Below, piece by piece: positions 55,277 through 64,000 of a stretch of DNA of 64,000 nt (positions are counted from its first letter, which is position 1; each line of letters opens with the position of its first letter). Location: NCBI GenBank assembly GCA_015484555.1, contig WFMZ01000030.1:18547-82546 (forward strand), given 5' to 3'. This DNA is from Hydrogenovibrio sp. Lineage in GTDB: Bacteria > Pseudomonadota > Gammaproteobacteria > Thiomicrospirales > Thiomicrospiraceae. The translations under genes were made by a program, and so were the position numbers. The notes beneath the pieces were generated by a model, which did not search any database, had not been told where the DNA came from, and saw only the letters and a list, made by a program, of their open reading frames with translations.

Positions 55277-56091
55277 TAGTAAGTTATTCCTTGCTCAATA
55301 GAGCGCAGCCATTCAATTTCAGCTGTTGAAAAACCTGCTTCTATTCTGGCTTCATAGTTAAAGGGGCCTCTTAGATTTCCATGAAAGTATTTATCCACCG
55401 TTTCTTGAAAAGTACGAACAGGAGACTTGCTTTGCTGTTCACACAAATAATTAAACCAACGAGAACCCACGGCAACATGCCCTATTTCATCATGCAGTAG
55501 AATTTTTAAGATTTCTACGCCTCTCTTATCGCCAATAGCTTGCAACTTCTTAATCATCGGAGGGGTAACATCTAGCCCCCTAGCTTCTAGCGTTCTGGGA
55601 ACTAATGCCATTCGGACTAGAGGGTCGTGGGCAGTTTCATAGGTGGTCACCCATAAACCATTGTGAGCACTAAAAGAACCGTAGTCATAACCAAGAGAAC
55701 ACAAATGCTCTCTAATCAACTGAAAGTGATAAGACTCTTCAACAGCCACCCCTAACCAGTCATCATAAAAAGCATAGGGCATCTCTTGAAAGCGATACAA
55801 AGCATCTAAGGCGAGGTTAATGGCATTAAATTCAATGTGTGCAATAGAGTGCATTAACGCAGCATGCCCCTCTTTAGAGCCTAATTTTCGTTTGGGTAAC
55901 AATTTAGGCGCGGTTAATATTGGCTGTACAGGCCTACCTGGATTGGGTATTTTTTGAATTTCATCCGTCGTAGATAGGCTAAATAATCCTGATAGCCAGC
56001 TTTCTTGAATGTCTTGTAACTGTGTTAACTTTGCTTCAACATTCTTTTCCTGTAAGCAAGTTAAAATGGTTTCAAAAAAATTAGCTGACAT
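55276..56091 (-). CDS. DUF455 ferritin-like protein
   Basis: A 271-residue protein of the DUF455 family, related in fold to the tRNA hydroxylase MiaE. The likely di-iron ligands are in SIAHIEFNAINLALDALYRF (H..E), AVEESYHFQLIREHL (EE..H) and LLHDEIGHVAVG (E..H). This pattern supports an oxygen- or iron-dependent enzyme with unknown substrate. It is the first gene of a four-gene operon; a promoter is not obvious in the 76 bases upstream, which hold the terminator of the gene before it. Confidence 0.88.
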   Translation of the reverse strand: MSANFFETILTCLQEKNVEAKLTQLQDIQESWLSGLFSLSTTDEIQKIPNPGRPVQPILTAPKLLPKRKLGSKEGHAALMHSIAHIEFNAINLALDALYRFQEMPYAFYDDWLGVAVEESYHFQLIREHLCSLGYDYGSFSAHNGLWVTTYETAHDPLVRMALVPRTLEARGLDVTPPMIKKLQAIGDKRGVEILKILLHDEIGHVAVGSRWFNYLCEQQSKSPVRTFQETVDKYFHGNLRGPFNYEARIEAGFSTAEIEWLRSIEQGITY

Positions 56092-56120
56092 CTCTGACCT
56101 TTTCCATAGTTTTTAAAAAC

Positions 56121-56146
56121 AAAAAAACCGGTAAAAACCGGCTTTA
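56121..56146 (-). terminator. Intrinsic terminator after the small secreted protein
   Basis: Minus strand stem GCCGGT / ACCGGT-type with T4 loop, followed by seven T. It ends the 56168-56524 gene before the DUF455 operon. Confidence 0.85.
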
Positions 56147-56167
56147 AAATTGGTAAATAAGCTCCAA

Positions 56168-56524
56168 TTAACGGTAGTAAACACCCATTAGATATCTTGT
56201 ACCACGATATTGCTTATAGTCAATCGCACTAAACAATTTAGACCAAGTTACACGATCTTTAGGTGTCATAAAATAAGAAGGATTACGACCTTTAATTTTA
56301 TCGCCATACTTAGCTTCAATTTTTGTTAGCTCGGCATAACACTGGCGAACAGAAACTTTCTGATCAATTGCTTGTGCAGCAGTTGATCCCTTTTCTTTAC
56401 CCGTTTTTAAAACCAAATCACCATCGGCAATACATTGGTCATAGACAGACACTGATGCCTGTACATTTAAAGATAAAGCTGCAACTGCAGAAATGAATAA
56501 TGCTTTTAAAGTTAATTGTTTCAT
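56168..56524 (-). CDS. Small secreted protein, unknown
   Basis: A 118-residue protein with a clear signal peptide (MKQLTLKALFISAVAALSLNVQAS; cleavage near residue 24). The mature part has two cysteines (C31 and C62), likely one disulfide, and is rich in Lys and Tyr with many charged residues. I recognise no family. It is monocistronic, with its own terminator and a free 5' region of about 130 bases. Location is probably periplasmic. Confidence 0.75.
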   Translation of the reverse strand: MKQLTLKALFISAVAALSLNVQASVSVYDQCIADGDLVLKTGKEKGSTAAQAIDQKVSVRQCYAELTKIEAKYGDKIKGRNPSYFMTPKDRVTWSKLFSAIDYKQYRGTRYLMGVYYR

Positions 56525-56655
56525 TCAACTACTCCGAGATATAAGGATTTAATTATTAACTCCGCTATTCTTAACTTTTTGCCTTTAAAAAGCAACCTTT
56601 AAACGCTGAATAATAACTAAAATAAATTAAGAACAGATAAGAAAATTTTATGGGT

Positions 56656-57102
56656 TTAAGTTTTACTGGTTTTTATCGTCTGTATTAAAGCCAAAATCAT
56701 CACGATCAATAAAACTATTAAAAATAAAAATTGGGAGACTCCGTGTATCTCGGCAAAAGACCATTTTGCCCCTAAAGCCCAAGCAATACCTTGGGTTTTA
56801 GTTTCAATAATTAACTGACTAATCCAGGTAGCATTCATAAACTGTAAACTTAAAGCAAGCAAGACTAAACCATAAGAGATCGCCTTACCTTTAAAGGTAA
56901 GCCAATAGGTACCAAAAAGTAGACAAACCAATAATATAAAATTAGTAATCGCAATATTTTGTAGCAACACTGCCATAATATCACCTGCCACAGAGCTAGG
57001 TAGCACCGTAAATAAGGTACTGGCTACGCCATAGCCTACAGCAATATTCAAGGTAATAAAAATAATGGGTATAACCGTGGTGAACAAGCTTGATCTAAAC
57101 AT
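56656..57102 (-). CDS. DUF4149-like four-helix membrane protein
   Basis: A 148-residue protein with hydrophobic helices at about 8-32, 40-64, 70-95 and 118-143. The segment VGYGVASTLFTVLPSSVAGDI and the WSFAEIHGVSQFLFL stretch resemble DUF4149 proteins, which lie next to greA in Pseudomonas. Its ATG directly follows the greA stop codon (TAAATG), so the two are co-transcribed. The function is unknown. Confidence 0.7.
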   Translation of the reverse strand: MFRSSLFTTVIPIIFITLNIAVGYGVASTLFTVLPSSVAGDIMAVLLQNIAITNFILLVCLLFGTYWLTFKGKAISYGLVLLALSLQFMNATWISQLIIETKTQGIAWALGAKWSFAEIHGVSQFLFLIVLLIVMILALIQTIKTSKT

Positions 57103-57579
57103 TTAAATGTATTCGATTGTTAAAATTTCGTAATCTGTATTGCCTTTAGGTGCCACAACCGTCGTTTCATCGCCTTCTTCTTTACCAATTAAAGCACGGG
57201 CAAAGGGAGAGTTAACTGACAATTTATTTTGAGCAATATCAGCTTCTTCATGCCCCACTATTTTATAACGTGATTCTTCATCAGTTTCCACATTGGCAAT
57301 GGTTACCGTTGCCCCAAACACAACCTTTCCATTAGGAGAAAGTTTAGTGACATCAATAACCTGCACATTACCTAAAACACCTTCTACTTGTGCAATACGT
57401 GCTTCAACCAAGCCCTGCTCTTCTTTTGCAGCATGATACTCTGCATTTTCTTTTAAATCACCATGCTCTCTAGCTTCAGCAATAGATTGTGAAATAGCTG
57501 GACGCTTAACCTTCTTAAGCAGATCAAGTTCTTCTTGAAGGGTATCAGCCCCTTCTTTTGTCATAGGATGTTTTTGCAT
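57103..57579 (-). CDS. greA: Transcription elongation factor GreA
   Basis: Rescues backtracked RNA polymerase by stimulating transcript cleavage. ATG 57579 is chosen over 57603 because it gives the usual 158 residues and has AGAGAAA upstream. The N-terminal coiled-coil carries the tip acidic residues ([23 protein letters not shown], where D and E act); the C-terminal domain is FKBP-like with [18 protein letters not shown]. It follows carB with a terminator between, so read-through or its own promoter is needed. Confidence 0.96.
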   Translation of the reverse strand: MQKHPMTKEGADTLQEELDLLKKVKRPAISQSIAEAREHGDLKENAEYHAAKEEQGLVEARIAQVEGVLGNVQVIDVTKLSPNGKVVFGATVTIANVETDEESRYKIVGHEEADIAQNKLSVNSPFARALIGKEEGDETTVVAPKGNTDYEILTIEYI

Positions 57580-57600
57580 AATTTTTCTCTTTGAGGTAAA

Positions 57601-57626
57601 CAAAAACGCCGAAGATAACTTCGGCG
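57601..57626 (-). terminator. Intrinsic terminator between carB and greA
   Basis: Perfect 8-bp stem CGCCGAAG / CTTCGGCG with TTAT loop, followed by TTTTTGTTT on the minus strand, 25 bases after the carB stop. Confidence 0.9.
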
Positions 57627-57650
57627 CTTAAATTAGTTTCATTCTGACGG

Positions 57651-60600
57651 TTAAATATCTTGTAAACGAGTTACTTTATCGTTGTCCATAAAGTCCATAG
57701 AAGCCACCATTGCCATCGCACCAGCCATAGTAGTGGTGTAACAAACTTTCTTCATTAAGGCTTCACGACGAATACCAGAAGAATCTTTGATACTCACTGA
57801 ACCATCAGAAGTGTTCACAATAAGTGCCACGTCTCCGTTTACAATTGAATCCACAATATTAGGACGACCTTCGGTCACTTTATTCACTACTTCACAAGTA
57901 ATGTTAGCTTCTTCAAGTGATTTAGCGGTGCCTCGTGTCGCTGAAATAGTAAAGCCTTTCGCAATAAGCTGTTCTGCTAAAGCAATGACTTTCACTCTAT
58001 CTGCTTGACGAACACTTAAGAAAGCTACACCAGAGGTTGGCAAGATTGTGCCTGCCCCTAACTGTGCTTTATGATAAGCTTCGGCAAAAGTATCACCGAT
58101 ACCCATTACTTCACCCGTTGACTTCATTTCTGGCCCAAGAATAGGATCTACGCCTAGGAACTTAATGAATGGAAAAACGGCTTCTTTAACAGAGTAATGT
58201 GTTGGCACAATCTCTTTGGTAAAGCCTTGATCGGACAGTTTTTGTCCAACCATACAGCGTGCGGCAATCTTAGCCAAAGGCTGACCCATTGCTTTTGAAA
58301 CAAAAGGGACGGTTCTAGAAGCTCTAGGGTTAACCTCTAATACATAAATATTTTCACCTTGAACAGCAAACTGAGTATTCATTAAGCCGACCACACCTAA
58401 AGCTTTAGCCATTTTAACAACTTGACTACGAATCTCATCTTGAATGTGCTTTGGGATACTGTAAGGCGGTAAAGAACAAGCTGAATCACCCGAGTGAATA
58501 CCGGCTTGTTCAATATGCTCCATCAGACCACCAATAACCACATCTTCGCCATCACAAACAGCATCAACATCTAGTTCAATCGCGTCATCTAAGAAGCGGT
58601 CTAGCAATACAGGAGAGTCATTAGAGACCTTAACAGCTTCAGTCATGTAACGAGATAAGTCCGAATCGGTATACACAATTTCCATTGCACGACCACCTAG
58701 TACGTAGGAAGGTCGGACTACGAGTGGGTACCCAATTTCATTGGCTAACACAATCGCTTGCTCTTCATTACGAGCCGTTCTATTAGGTGGTTGCTGTAAA
58801 CCAATTTCATCTAGTAACTGCTGGAAACGCTCTCTGTCTTCTGCTAAATCGATTGAGTCTGGCGTGGTACCAATGATAGGAACACCTGCTTCTTCAAGGT
58901 CTTCTGCTAACTTAAGGGGAGTTTGACCACCATACTGAACAATGACGCCTTTAGGCTGTTCAACAGCAACAATTTCCAATACATCTTCAAGCGTTAAAGG
59001 CTCGAAATACAAACGATCTGAAGTATCGTAATCGGTTGAAACAGTTTCTGGGTTGCAGTTAACCATAATGGTTTCATAACCATCTTCACGCATTGCCATG
59101 GCAGCATGAACACAACAGTAATCAAATTCAATTCCCTGCCCAATACGGTTAGGACCGCCACCCAATACCATGATCTTATCTTTCGTCGATGGATTGGCTT
59201 CACACTCATCTTCATAAGTTGAATACATATAAGCTGTTGAGGTTTCAAATTCAGCAGCACAAGTATCTACACGCTTGTAGACAGGGCGAACATTTAGGGT
59301 ATGTCTAAACTTACGAACTAATGCTGCATCTGTGTTTAATAAAGTCGCTAGGCGGTTATCAGAAAAACCTTTGCGCTTTAAGTTACGTAAGTAGGTTTCA
59401 TCTAAAGCATCTAACCCTTTTTGCTTCACATCATCTTCAAGATCAATCAGTTCTTTAATTTGAGATAGGAACCAAGGGTCAATTTTTGAAATATCAAATA
59501 CAGTTTCAATATCCCAACCGGCACGGAATGCATCGGCAACATACCAAATACGCTCATCACCTGCAGCACGCAGCTCTTGACGCAAGGTATCTTTAATTTC
59601 TTTTTCATCCATTGTTGCCAACGGCATGATTTCATCAAAACCATCTTTACCTGTTTCTAGGCCTCGCAAGGCCTTCTGCAATGACTCTTGGAAAGTACGA
59701 CCCATGGCCATAACTTCACCCACTGATTTCATTTGCGTGCTTAAACGCTTATCAGCCTGCGGAAATTTTTCGAATGTGAAACGAGGTATCTTAGTAACAA
59801 CATAATCAATAGTTGGCTCAAAAGAAGCTGGTGTTGCGCCACTGGTAATATCATTTTGAAGTTCATCAAGCGTATAACCCACAGCCAATTTAGCAGCAAT
59901 TTTTGCAATTGGGAAACCGGTGGCTTTTGAAGCCAAGGCTGATGAACGAGAAACACGAGGGTTCATTTCAATAATAATCATACGACCCGTTTCAGGGTTG
60001 ATAGAAAACTGTACGTTAGAACCACCCGTTTCAACACCAATCTCACGTAATACAGCCAAAGAAGCATTACGCATGATTTGATATTCTTTATCCGTTAGAG
60101 TCTGTGCAGGCGCAACCGTAATAGAGTCCCCTGTATGAATTCCCATTGGATCTAGGTTTTCAATAGAACAAACAATGATACAGTTATCATTTTTGTCTCT
60201 AACCACTTCCATCTCATATTCTTTCCAACCTAGAATAGACTCTTCCACCAGTAGTTCAGAGGTAGGAGACATTTCTAGGCCGAACTTACAAATATCTTCA
60301 AATTCTTGTTTGTTATAAGCAATACCACCGCCTGATCCACCTAATGTGAATGAAGGGCGAACAACAGTTGGGAAACCAACTGTTTCTTGGATAGCCCAAG
60401 CTTCTTCCATGTTATGTGCCACATCAGATTTTGGCATATCCAAACCAATTTTAAGCATGGCTTTACGGAAACGATCTCTATTTTCTGCTTTGTCAATTGC
60501 ATCAGCATTGGCACCAATCAACTCTACATTAAACTCTTCTAGCACACCTTTTTCATCAAGCTCTAACGCACAGTTTAAAGCGGTTTGACCACCCATTGTT

Positions 60601-60863
60601 GGTAAGATTGCGTCAGGACGTTCTTTTGCAATAATGTTACGAACTGTTTTCCATTCAATAGGTTCAATATAGGTAGCATCAGCCATTTCAGCATCAGTCA
60701 TGATAGTAGCGGGGTTAGAGTTTACTAAGATAACTCGGTAACCTTCTTCTTTTAATGCCTTACACGCCTGTACACCAGAATAATCAAACTCACAAGCTTG
60801 ACCAATAATAATAGGACCTGCACCAATGATTAAAATGCTTTTTAAATCTGTTCTCTTTGCCAT
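57651..60863 (-). CDS. carB: Carbamoyl-phosphate synthase large subunit
   Basis: Makes carbamoyl phosphate from bicarbonate, ammonia and two ATP, for arginine and pyrimidine synthesis. Two homologous ATP-grasp halves are visible ([20 protein letters not shown] at the start of the first; [21 protein letters not shown] at the start of the second), followed by an MGS-like allosteric domain near residue 940-1050. The 1070-residue length matches E. coli. It is 12 bases after carA. Confidence 0.97.
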   Translation of the reverse strand: MAKRTDLKSILIIGAGPIIIGQACEFDYSGVQACKALKEEGYRVILVNSNPATIMTDAEMADATYIEPIEWKTVRNIIAKERPDAILPTMGGQTALNCALELDEKGVLEEFNVELIGANADAIDKAENRDRFRKAMLKIGLDMPKSDVAHNMEEAWAIQETVGFPTVVRPSFTLGGSGGGIAYNKQEFEDICKFGLEMSPTSELLVEESILGWKEYEMEVVRDKNDNCIIVCSIENLDPMGIHTGDSITVAPAQTLTDKEYQIMRNASLAVLREIGVETGGSNVQFSINPETGRMIIIEMNPRVSRSSALASKATGFPIAKIAAKLAVGYTLDELQNDITSGATPASFEPTIDYVVTKIPRFTFEKFPQADKRLSTQMKSVGEVMAMGRTFQESLQKALRGLETGKDGFDEIMPLATMDEKEIKDTLRQELRAAGDERIWYVADAFRAGWDIETVFDISKIDPWFLSQIKELIDLEDDVKQKGLDALDETYLRNLKRKGFSDNRLATLLNTDAALVRKFRHTLNVRPVYKRVDTCAAEFETSTAYMYSTYEDECEANPSTKDKIMVLGGGPNRIGQGIEFDYCCVHAAMAMREDGYETIMVNCNPETVSTDYDTSDRLYFEPLTLEDVLEIVAVEQPKGVIVQYGGQTPLKLAEDLEEAGVPIIGTTPDSIDLAEDRERFQQLLDEIGLQQPPNRTARNEEQAIVLANEIGYPLVVRPSYVLGGRAMEIVYTDSDLSRYMTEAVKVSNDSPVLLDRFLDDAIELDVDAVCDGEDVVIGGLMEHIEQAGIHSGDSACSLPPYSIPKHIQDEIRSQVVKMAKALGVVGLMNTQFAVQGENIYVLEVNPRASRTVPFVSKAMGQPLAKIAARCMVGQKLSDQGFTKEIVPTHYSVKEAVFPFIKFLGVDPILGPEMKSTGEVMGIGDTFAEAYHKAQLGAGTILPTSGVAFLSVRQADRVKVIALAEQLIAKGFTISATRGTAKSLEEANITCEVVNKVTEGRPNIVDSIVNGDVALIVNTSDGSVSIKDSSGIRREALMKKVCYTTTMAGAMAMVASMDFMDNDKVTRLQDI

Positions 60864-60875
60864 TTTAAGATCCTA

Positions 60876-62009
60876 TTATTTGTTTTTAGAGTGTTTAATG
60901 TTTTTGATAAATTTATCAAAAAGTGGTGCTACGTCGTGCGGACCAGGACTTGCTTCTGGGTGACCTTGAAAGCTAAATGCAGACTTATCGGTACGTTCAA
61001 TGCCTTGTAAAGAACCATCAAATAAAGAATGGTGGGTGGCTTTCAAATTATCTGGCAGACTATCGCCATCAACTGCAAAACCATGATTTTGTGCCGTAAT
61101 CATTACTTTCTTAGTCTCTACATCTTGTACTGGGTGGTTACCACCGTGATGGCCAAACTTCATTTTTAATGTTTTAGCACCAGATGCTAACGCCAATAAC
61201 TGGTGACCTAAGCAAATTCCAAATACTGGAATGTCTGTTTTCAAAACTTCTTGAATAGCAGTAATAGCATAGTCACATGGTTCCGGATCACCTGGACCAT
61301 TAGATAAGAAAATACCGTCTGGAGCCAAAGCTAATACTTCTTGTGCTGTCGTTTTAGCCGGAACTACCGTTAACTTACAACCACGGTCAGCCAGCATTCT
61401 TAAAATATTTTTCTTAATACCATAGTCAAAAGCCACTACATGGAATTCAGATTTTGCATCACAGCTTTCAAAACCATTACCAAGAGACCAACTGCCATCT
61501 ACCCAAGTGTAAGCTTTCTTAGTAGTCACTTCTTTGGCTAGATCTAAACCTTTTAGGCCAGAGAAAGATTGTGCCGTAACAACTGCTTTCTCAGCATCAA
61601 TACTGTCACCTGTGATAATGACACCAGACTGCGCGCCTTTTGTCCTTAAAATACGAGTCAACTTACGGGTATCAATATCAGCAATAGCAACAACATTTTG
61701 TTCTTTTAGATAATCAGGTAAAGACTTCTGTGAACGGAAGTTACTTAATAGAGTCGGACAATCTCTAACGATTAAGCCTTGCGCCATAATAGAGCCAGAC
61801 TCATCATCTTCTTCATTGATACCGACGTTACCAATATGTGGGTAAGTTAAGGTAACCAACTGCTTATAATAAGAAGGGTCTGTTAGGATTTCTTGGTAAC
61901 CCGTTAAAGAAGTATTAAAAACCACTTCCCCTACTACTTCCCCTTCTGCACCTAGGGATGTCCCCCAAAAAAGCGTGCCATCTTCTAGCGCTAATAAAGC
62001 CTGTGTCAT
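60876..62009 (-). CDS. carA: Carbamoyl-phosphate synthase small subunit
   Basis: Class I glutamine amidotransferase subunit supplying ammonia to CarB. The catalytic Cys is in [14 protein letters not shown], and the His/Glu pair is in [12 protein letters not shown]. The N-terminal half ([19 protein letters not shown]..) is the CPSase small domain. Length 377 is typical. The leader has an attenuator-like hairpin. Its product serves argF at 45207 and pyrimidine synthesis. Confidence 0.97.
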   Translation of the reverse strand: MTQALLALEDGTLFWGTSLGAEGEVVGEVVFNTSLTGYQEILTDPSYYKQLVTLTYPHIGNVGINEEDDESGSIMAQGLIVRDCPTLLSNFRSQKSLPDYLKEQNVVAIADIDTRKLTRILRTKGAQSGVIITGDSIDAEKAVVTAQSFSGLKGLDLAKEVTTKKAYTWVDGSWSLGNGFESCDAKSEFHVVAFDYGIKKNILRMLADRGCKLTVVPAKTTAQEVLALAPDGIFLSNGPGDPEPCDYAITAIQEVLKTDIPVFGICLGHQLLALASGAKTLKMKFGHHGGNHPVQDVETKKVMITAQNHGFAVDGDSLPDNLKATHHSLFDGSLQGIERTDKSAFSFQGHPEASPGPHDVAPLFDKFIKNIKHSKNK

Positions 62010-62065
62010 AATCCGTTCCGTCCAAGATTGTTGAGTCTTAATAATTGTTTTTAAATGCTAGATAC

Positions 62066-62110
62066 AAAAAAACGGTGATATTTCCGCAAGGGAAACACCA
62101 CCGTTTTTTT
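62066..62110 (-). promoter_or_regulatory. Attenuator-like terminator in the carAB leader
   Basis: Minus strand stem AAAAAAACGGTG / CACCGTTTTTTT (12 bp) with an inner TTTCC / GGAAA arm, ending in seven T, 57 bases before the carA ATG. Two short open frames, from ATGs at about 62149 and 62136, run through the hairpin, as in the pyrBI leader of E. coli. No other gene lies in 62010-62292. Confidence 0.6.
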
Positions 62111-62260
62111 GTTTATAAAAATGACAATTGGCCATCTCTTATTCATACTCCAAGTATTTAATTGCAACATTCAGCTGTAATTTATATTAAGGGAATTCTA
62201 CTTGAAAATCGAGTTACTGTCTATAAGCATTTGATGTTACAGAAGTATATTTTAGCTATA

Positions 62261-62287
62261 AAAAAACCCCGACAAAGCGAGGTTTTA
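62261..62287 (-). terminator. Terminator after tRNA-Thr
   Basis: Minus strand stem AACCTCG / CGGGGTT (one G-T pair), then a T run, starting 6 bases past the tRNA 3' end. Confidence 0.85.
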
Positions 62288-62292
62288 GAATA

Positions 62293-62368
62293 TGGTGCCG
62301 AAAATAGGACTTGAACCTACAACCTACTGATTACAAATCAGTTGCACTACCAGTTGTGCTATTTCGGC
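62293..62368 (-). tRNA. tRNA-Thr (anticodon TGT)
   Basis: Minus-strand cloverleaf of 76 bases with encoded CCA. Acceptor stem GCCGAAA / TTTCGGC, D stem GCAC / GTGC, anticodon arm ACTGA-TTTGTAA-TCAGT, T loop TTCAAGT. The gene lies 21 bases after coaX and probably shares its transcript. Confidence 0.96.
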
Positions 62369-62389
62369 TAATTGCGCGTATTATAAGGG

Positions 62390-63148
62390 CTACGGTTTTC
62401 TTGTCAATACCTTATTTTCACTTTCGATCATTTTCTTCATGCCTTCAAATATTAACAAGGGGCATTCCAATGAATTTACGTCTAGTAAAGGCTGTATTTG
62501 TGAAAACCCTCCACCTGACCCCAGCACCATAAAATCGCATTCAAACTGCTGCTGACTATCATTTACTACTCTATTAATAGTAGAAATTAACATTAATAAA
62601 GCACCATTTTGAATACAGTCCTGCGTAGATACTCCTAGTGAGATTGAATTTTTAGAGTTTACTCCAACCTTCTGGAGACGAGCCGTACTTGAATGCAAAC
62701 TTTCTATTTGTAGTTGTATCGAGGGGACAATATAGCCACCTTGGTGTTTTTTATTAAACACCACATCAATCGTAACCGCAGTACCAGCACTCACCACAAT
62801 ATAATTACTAGCATAATTAGTAGCCCCTATCATGGCAAGCCAACGGTCTACCCCTAGCGCTTTAATATCTTTATAACCATTAGTAAAACCACAGCATGCA
62901 TCCTCCACTTTAACAATATGCACCGAAGATGTTATATGTTTGTTGAAATACTGAATCAATTGCTCAGAATATTCAGCACTCACAACAGAAGAAATCCAAA
63001 CCTCGTTAATATCATCAGATAAAGTGGCTAAAAAAGGGTCTCTAAATAAGCTAGCGTTATCAATGGCTACCAATGAAGTAATAACCCCCTCTGATAAGCG
63101 TACAAACTTGCAACGGGAGTTCCCCATATCCACTAAAATCTGACTCAC
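62390..63148 (-). CDS. coaX: Type III pantothenate kinase
   Basis: First step of coenzyme A synthesis from pantothenate; the CoaX class is not feedback-inhibited like CoaA. Motifs are ILVDMGNSRCKF (phosphate loop, DxGN), GVDRWLAMIGA and VVSAGTAVTIDVV. The start is a GTG at 63148 with GGAG two bases upstream of it; an internal ATG would remove the catalytic Asp. Length 252 is typical. It lies between the 5S rRNA and tRNA-Thr. Confidence 0.94.
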   Translation of the reverse strand: MSQILVDMGNSRCKFVRLSEGVITSLVAIDNASLFRDPFLATLSDDINEVWISSVVSAEYSEQLIQYFNKHITSSVHIVKVEDACCGFTNGYKDIKALGVDRWLAMIGATNYASNYIVVSAGTAVTIDVVFNKKHQGGYIVPSIQLQIESLHSSTARLQKVGVNSKNSISLGVSTQDCIQNGALLMLISTINRVVNDSQQQFECDFMVLGSGGGFSQIQPLLDVNSLECPLLIFEGMKKMIESENKVLTRKP

Positions 63149-63257
63149 GACTCCGCTCTTTTTAATAACTTATTCATAATAAAGACCATCATAAACGATT
63201 TAAAGTTTTCAAAACCACCTCTCTCCTCTAACACTCTCTAATCCCTAAATTTTGAGC

Positions 63258-63289
63258 AAAAAAAACCGCTATCTAATTAAAGATAACGG
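63258..63289 (-). terminator. Terminator of the rRNA operon
   Basis: Minus strand stem CCGTTATCT / AGATAGCGG (9 bp, one G-T pair), loop of six, then eight T, 14 bases after the 5S 3' end. The gap 63149-63257 to coaX shows no gene. Confidence 0.88.
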
Positions 63290-63303
63290 CTTTCAGAATA
63301 TAA

Positions 63304-63420
63304 GCTTGGGGATGACCTACTCTCACATGGGAACTCCCACACTACCATCGGCGCAGAGACGTTTCACTACTGAGTTCGAAAAGGGATCAGGTGGTTCCAT
63401 CTCGCTATGGTCCCCAAGCA
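63304..63420 (-). rRNA. rrf: 5S ribosomal RNA
   Basis: About 117 bases on the minus strand, recognised by TGCTTGGGGACCATAGCG at the 5' end, the conserved CGAACTCAG-type loop, GCGCCGATGGTAGTGTGG and a 3' end that pairs with the 5' end (CCCCAAGC). The ends are estimated to within 2 bases. Confidence 0.95.
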
Positions 63421-63630
63421 ATTGGGTACTATAGCCAGTCTTTCAACTGTCTACGGAATTTTGGATATATCTAAATCGATTATTGTTATTTTATTCTTAC
63501 TTCGACTATATTCTTCTGTTTGTCGGTTTATGTATCATAAACTCAAGCTAAACATGTCTATAAACTTTTAGTGACGCTTCAAAGCTTTATTATCTTTTCT
63601 TTCAAAAAGCATAAGTTATCTTTGAATTGT

Positions 63631-64000
<370 letters not shown>

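Noticed and set aside
62311-62532. Short plus-strand frame across tRNA-Thr and the coaX end
   Set aside because: It overlaps a clear tRNA and the coaX coding end on the other strand.
63252-63434. Short plus-strand frame across the 5S rRNA
   Set aside because: It overlaps the 5S gene and its terminator.

Overview
The window is an ordinary chromosomal stretch of an AT-rich gammaproteobacterium. The gene set is Gram-negative: lipid A and LPS core genes, msbA, pst-pho genes of the gammaproteobacterial type with long PstA and PstC, dnaX-ybaB-recR, maf-rng-yhdP and carAB-greA. A secreted alpha-carbonic anhydrase, PEP carboxylase, NnrS and a molybdopterin gene would suit a chemolithoautotroph of the Thiomicrospira/Thiomicrorhabdus type. 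That placement is an inference from gene content, at about 50% confidence. I see no prophage, CRISPR array, plasmid function or complete insertion sequence.

Layout. 1-17.6 kb: alpha-carbonic anhydrase, prmB, mog, a membrane HD-GYP protein, nnrS, lon behind a heat-shock-like promoter, a fatty acid desaturase convergent with an oleate hydratase, the maf-rng-yhdP operon and a HIT-like protein. 17.6-25 kb: the most accessory-looking part, a minus-strand LPS cluster (hldD, waaC, a sialyltransferase-like GT, a GT9 enzyme, an O-antigen ligase, a DxD glycosyltransferase, an acetyltransferase interrupted at a G8 tract, and a decayed GT9 copy). 25-31.8 kb: a PTP-like phosphatase, msbA and a lipid A acyltransferase, then ppc and panD. 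31.9-39.6 kb: pstC-pstA-pstB-phoU-phoB-phoR behind a Pho box, without pstS. 39.7-46.1 kb: glnA with NtrC/sigma-54-like sites, an SbmA/BacA-like transporter, a CHCC zinc-finger protein, ilvE and argD-argF. 46.2-53.3 kb: recR, ybaB, dnaX (two frames joined by a -1 frameshift signal), a small tyrosine phosphatase, a pseudouridine synthase, and an unrecognised pair coding for an acidic protein and a coiled-coil membrane protein. 53.4-64 kb: a DUF455-methyltransferase-ROK-thioredoxin operon, a small secreted protein, a DUF4149-like protein, greA, carB, carA, tRNA-Thr, coaX, 5S rRNA and the 3' end of 23S rRNA.

The most unusual signal is a dispersed repeat with core AAAAATCGCCAGGGGTGG. It occurs eleven times, as single copies and as inverted pairs, mostly between genes; one copy is read in frame inside waaC and one is split by 18 bases. 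It looks like a REP/REPIN or MITE-type family. Other points of note are the dnaX signal, in which the long tau form appears to need the frameshift; the G8 tract in the acetyltransferase; attenuator-like hairpins before carA and argD; and a lipid A acyltransferase with Asn at the catalytic acid position.
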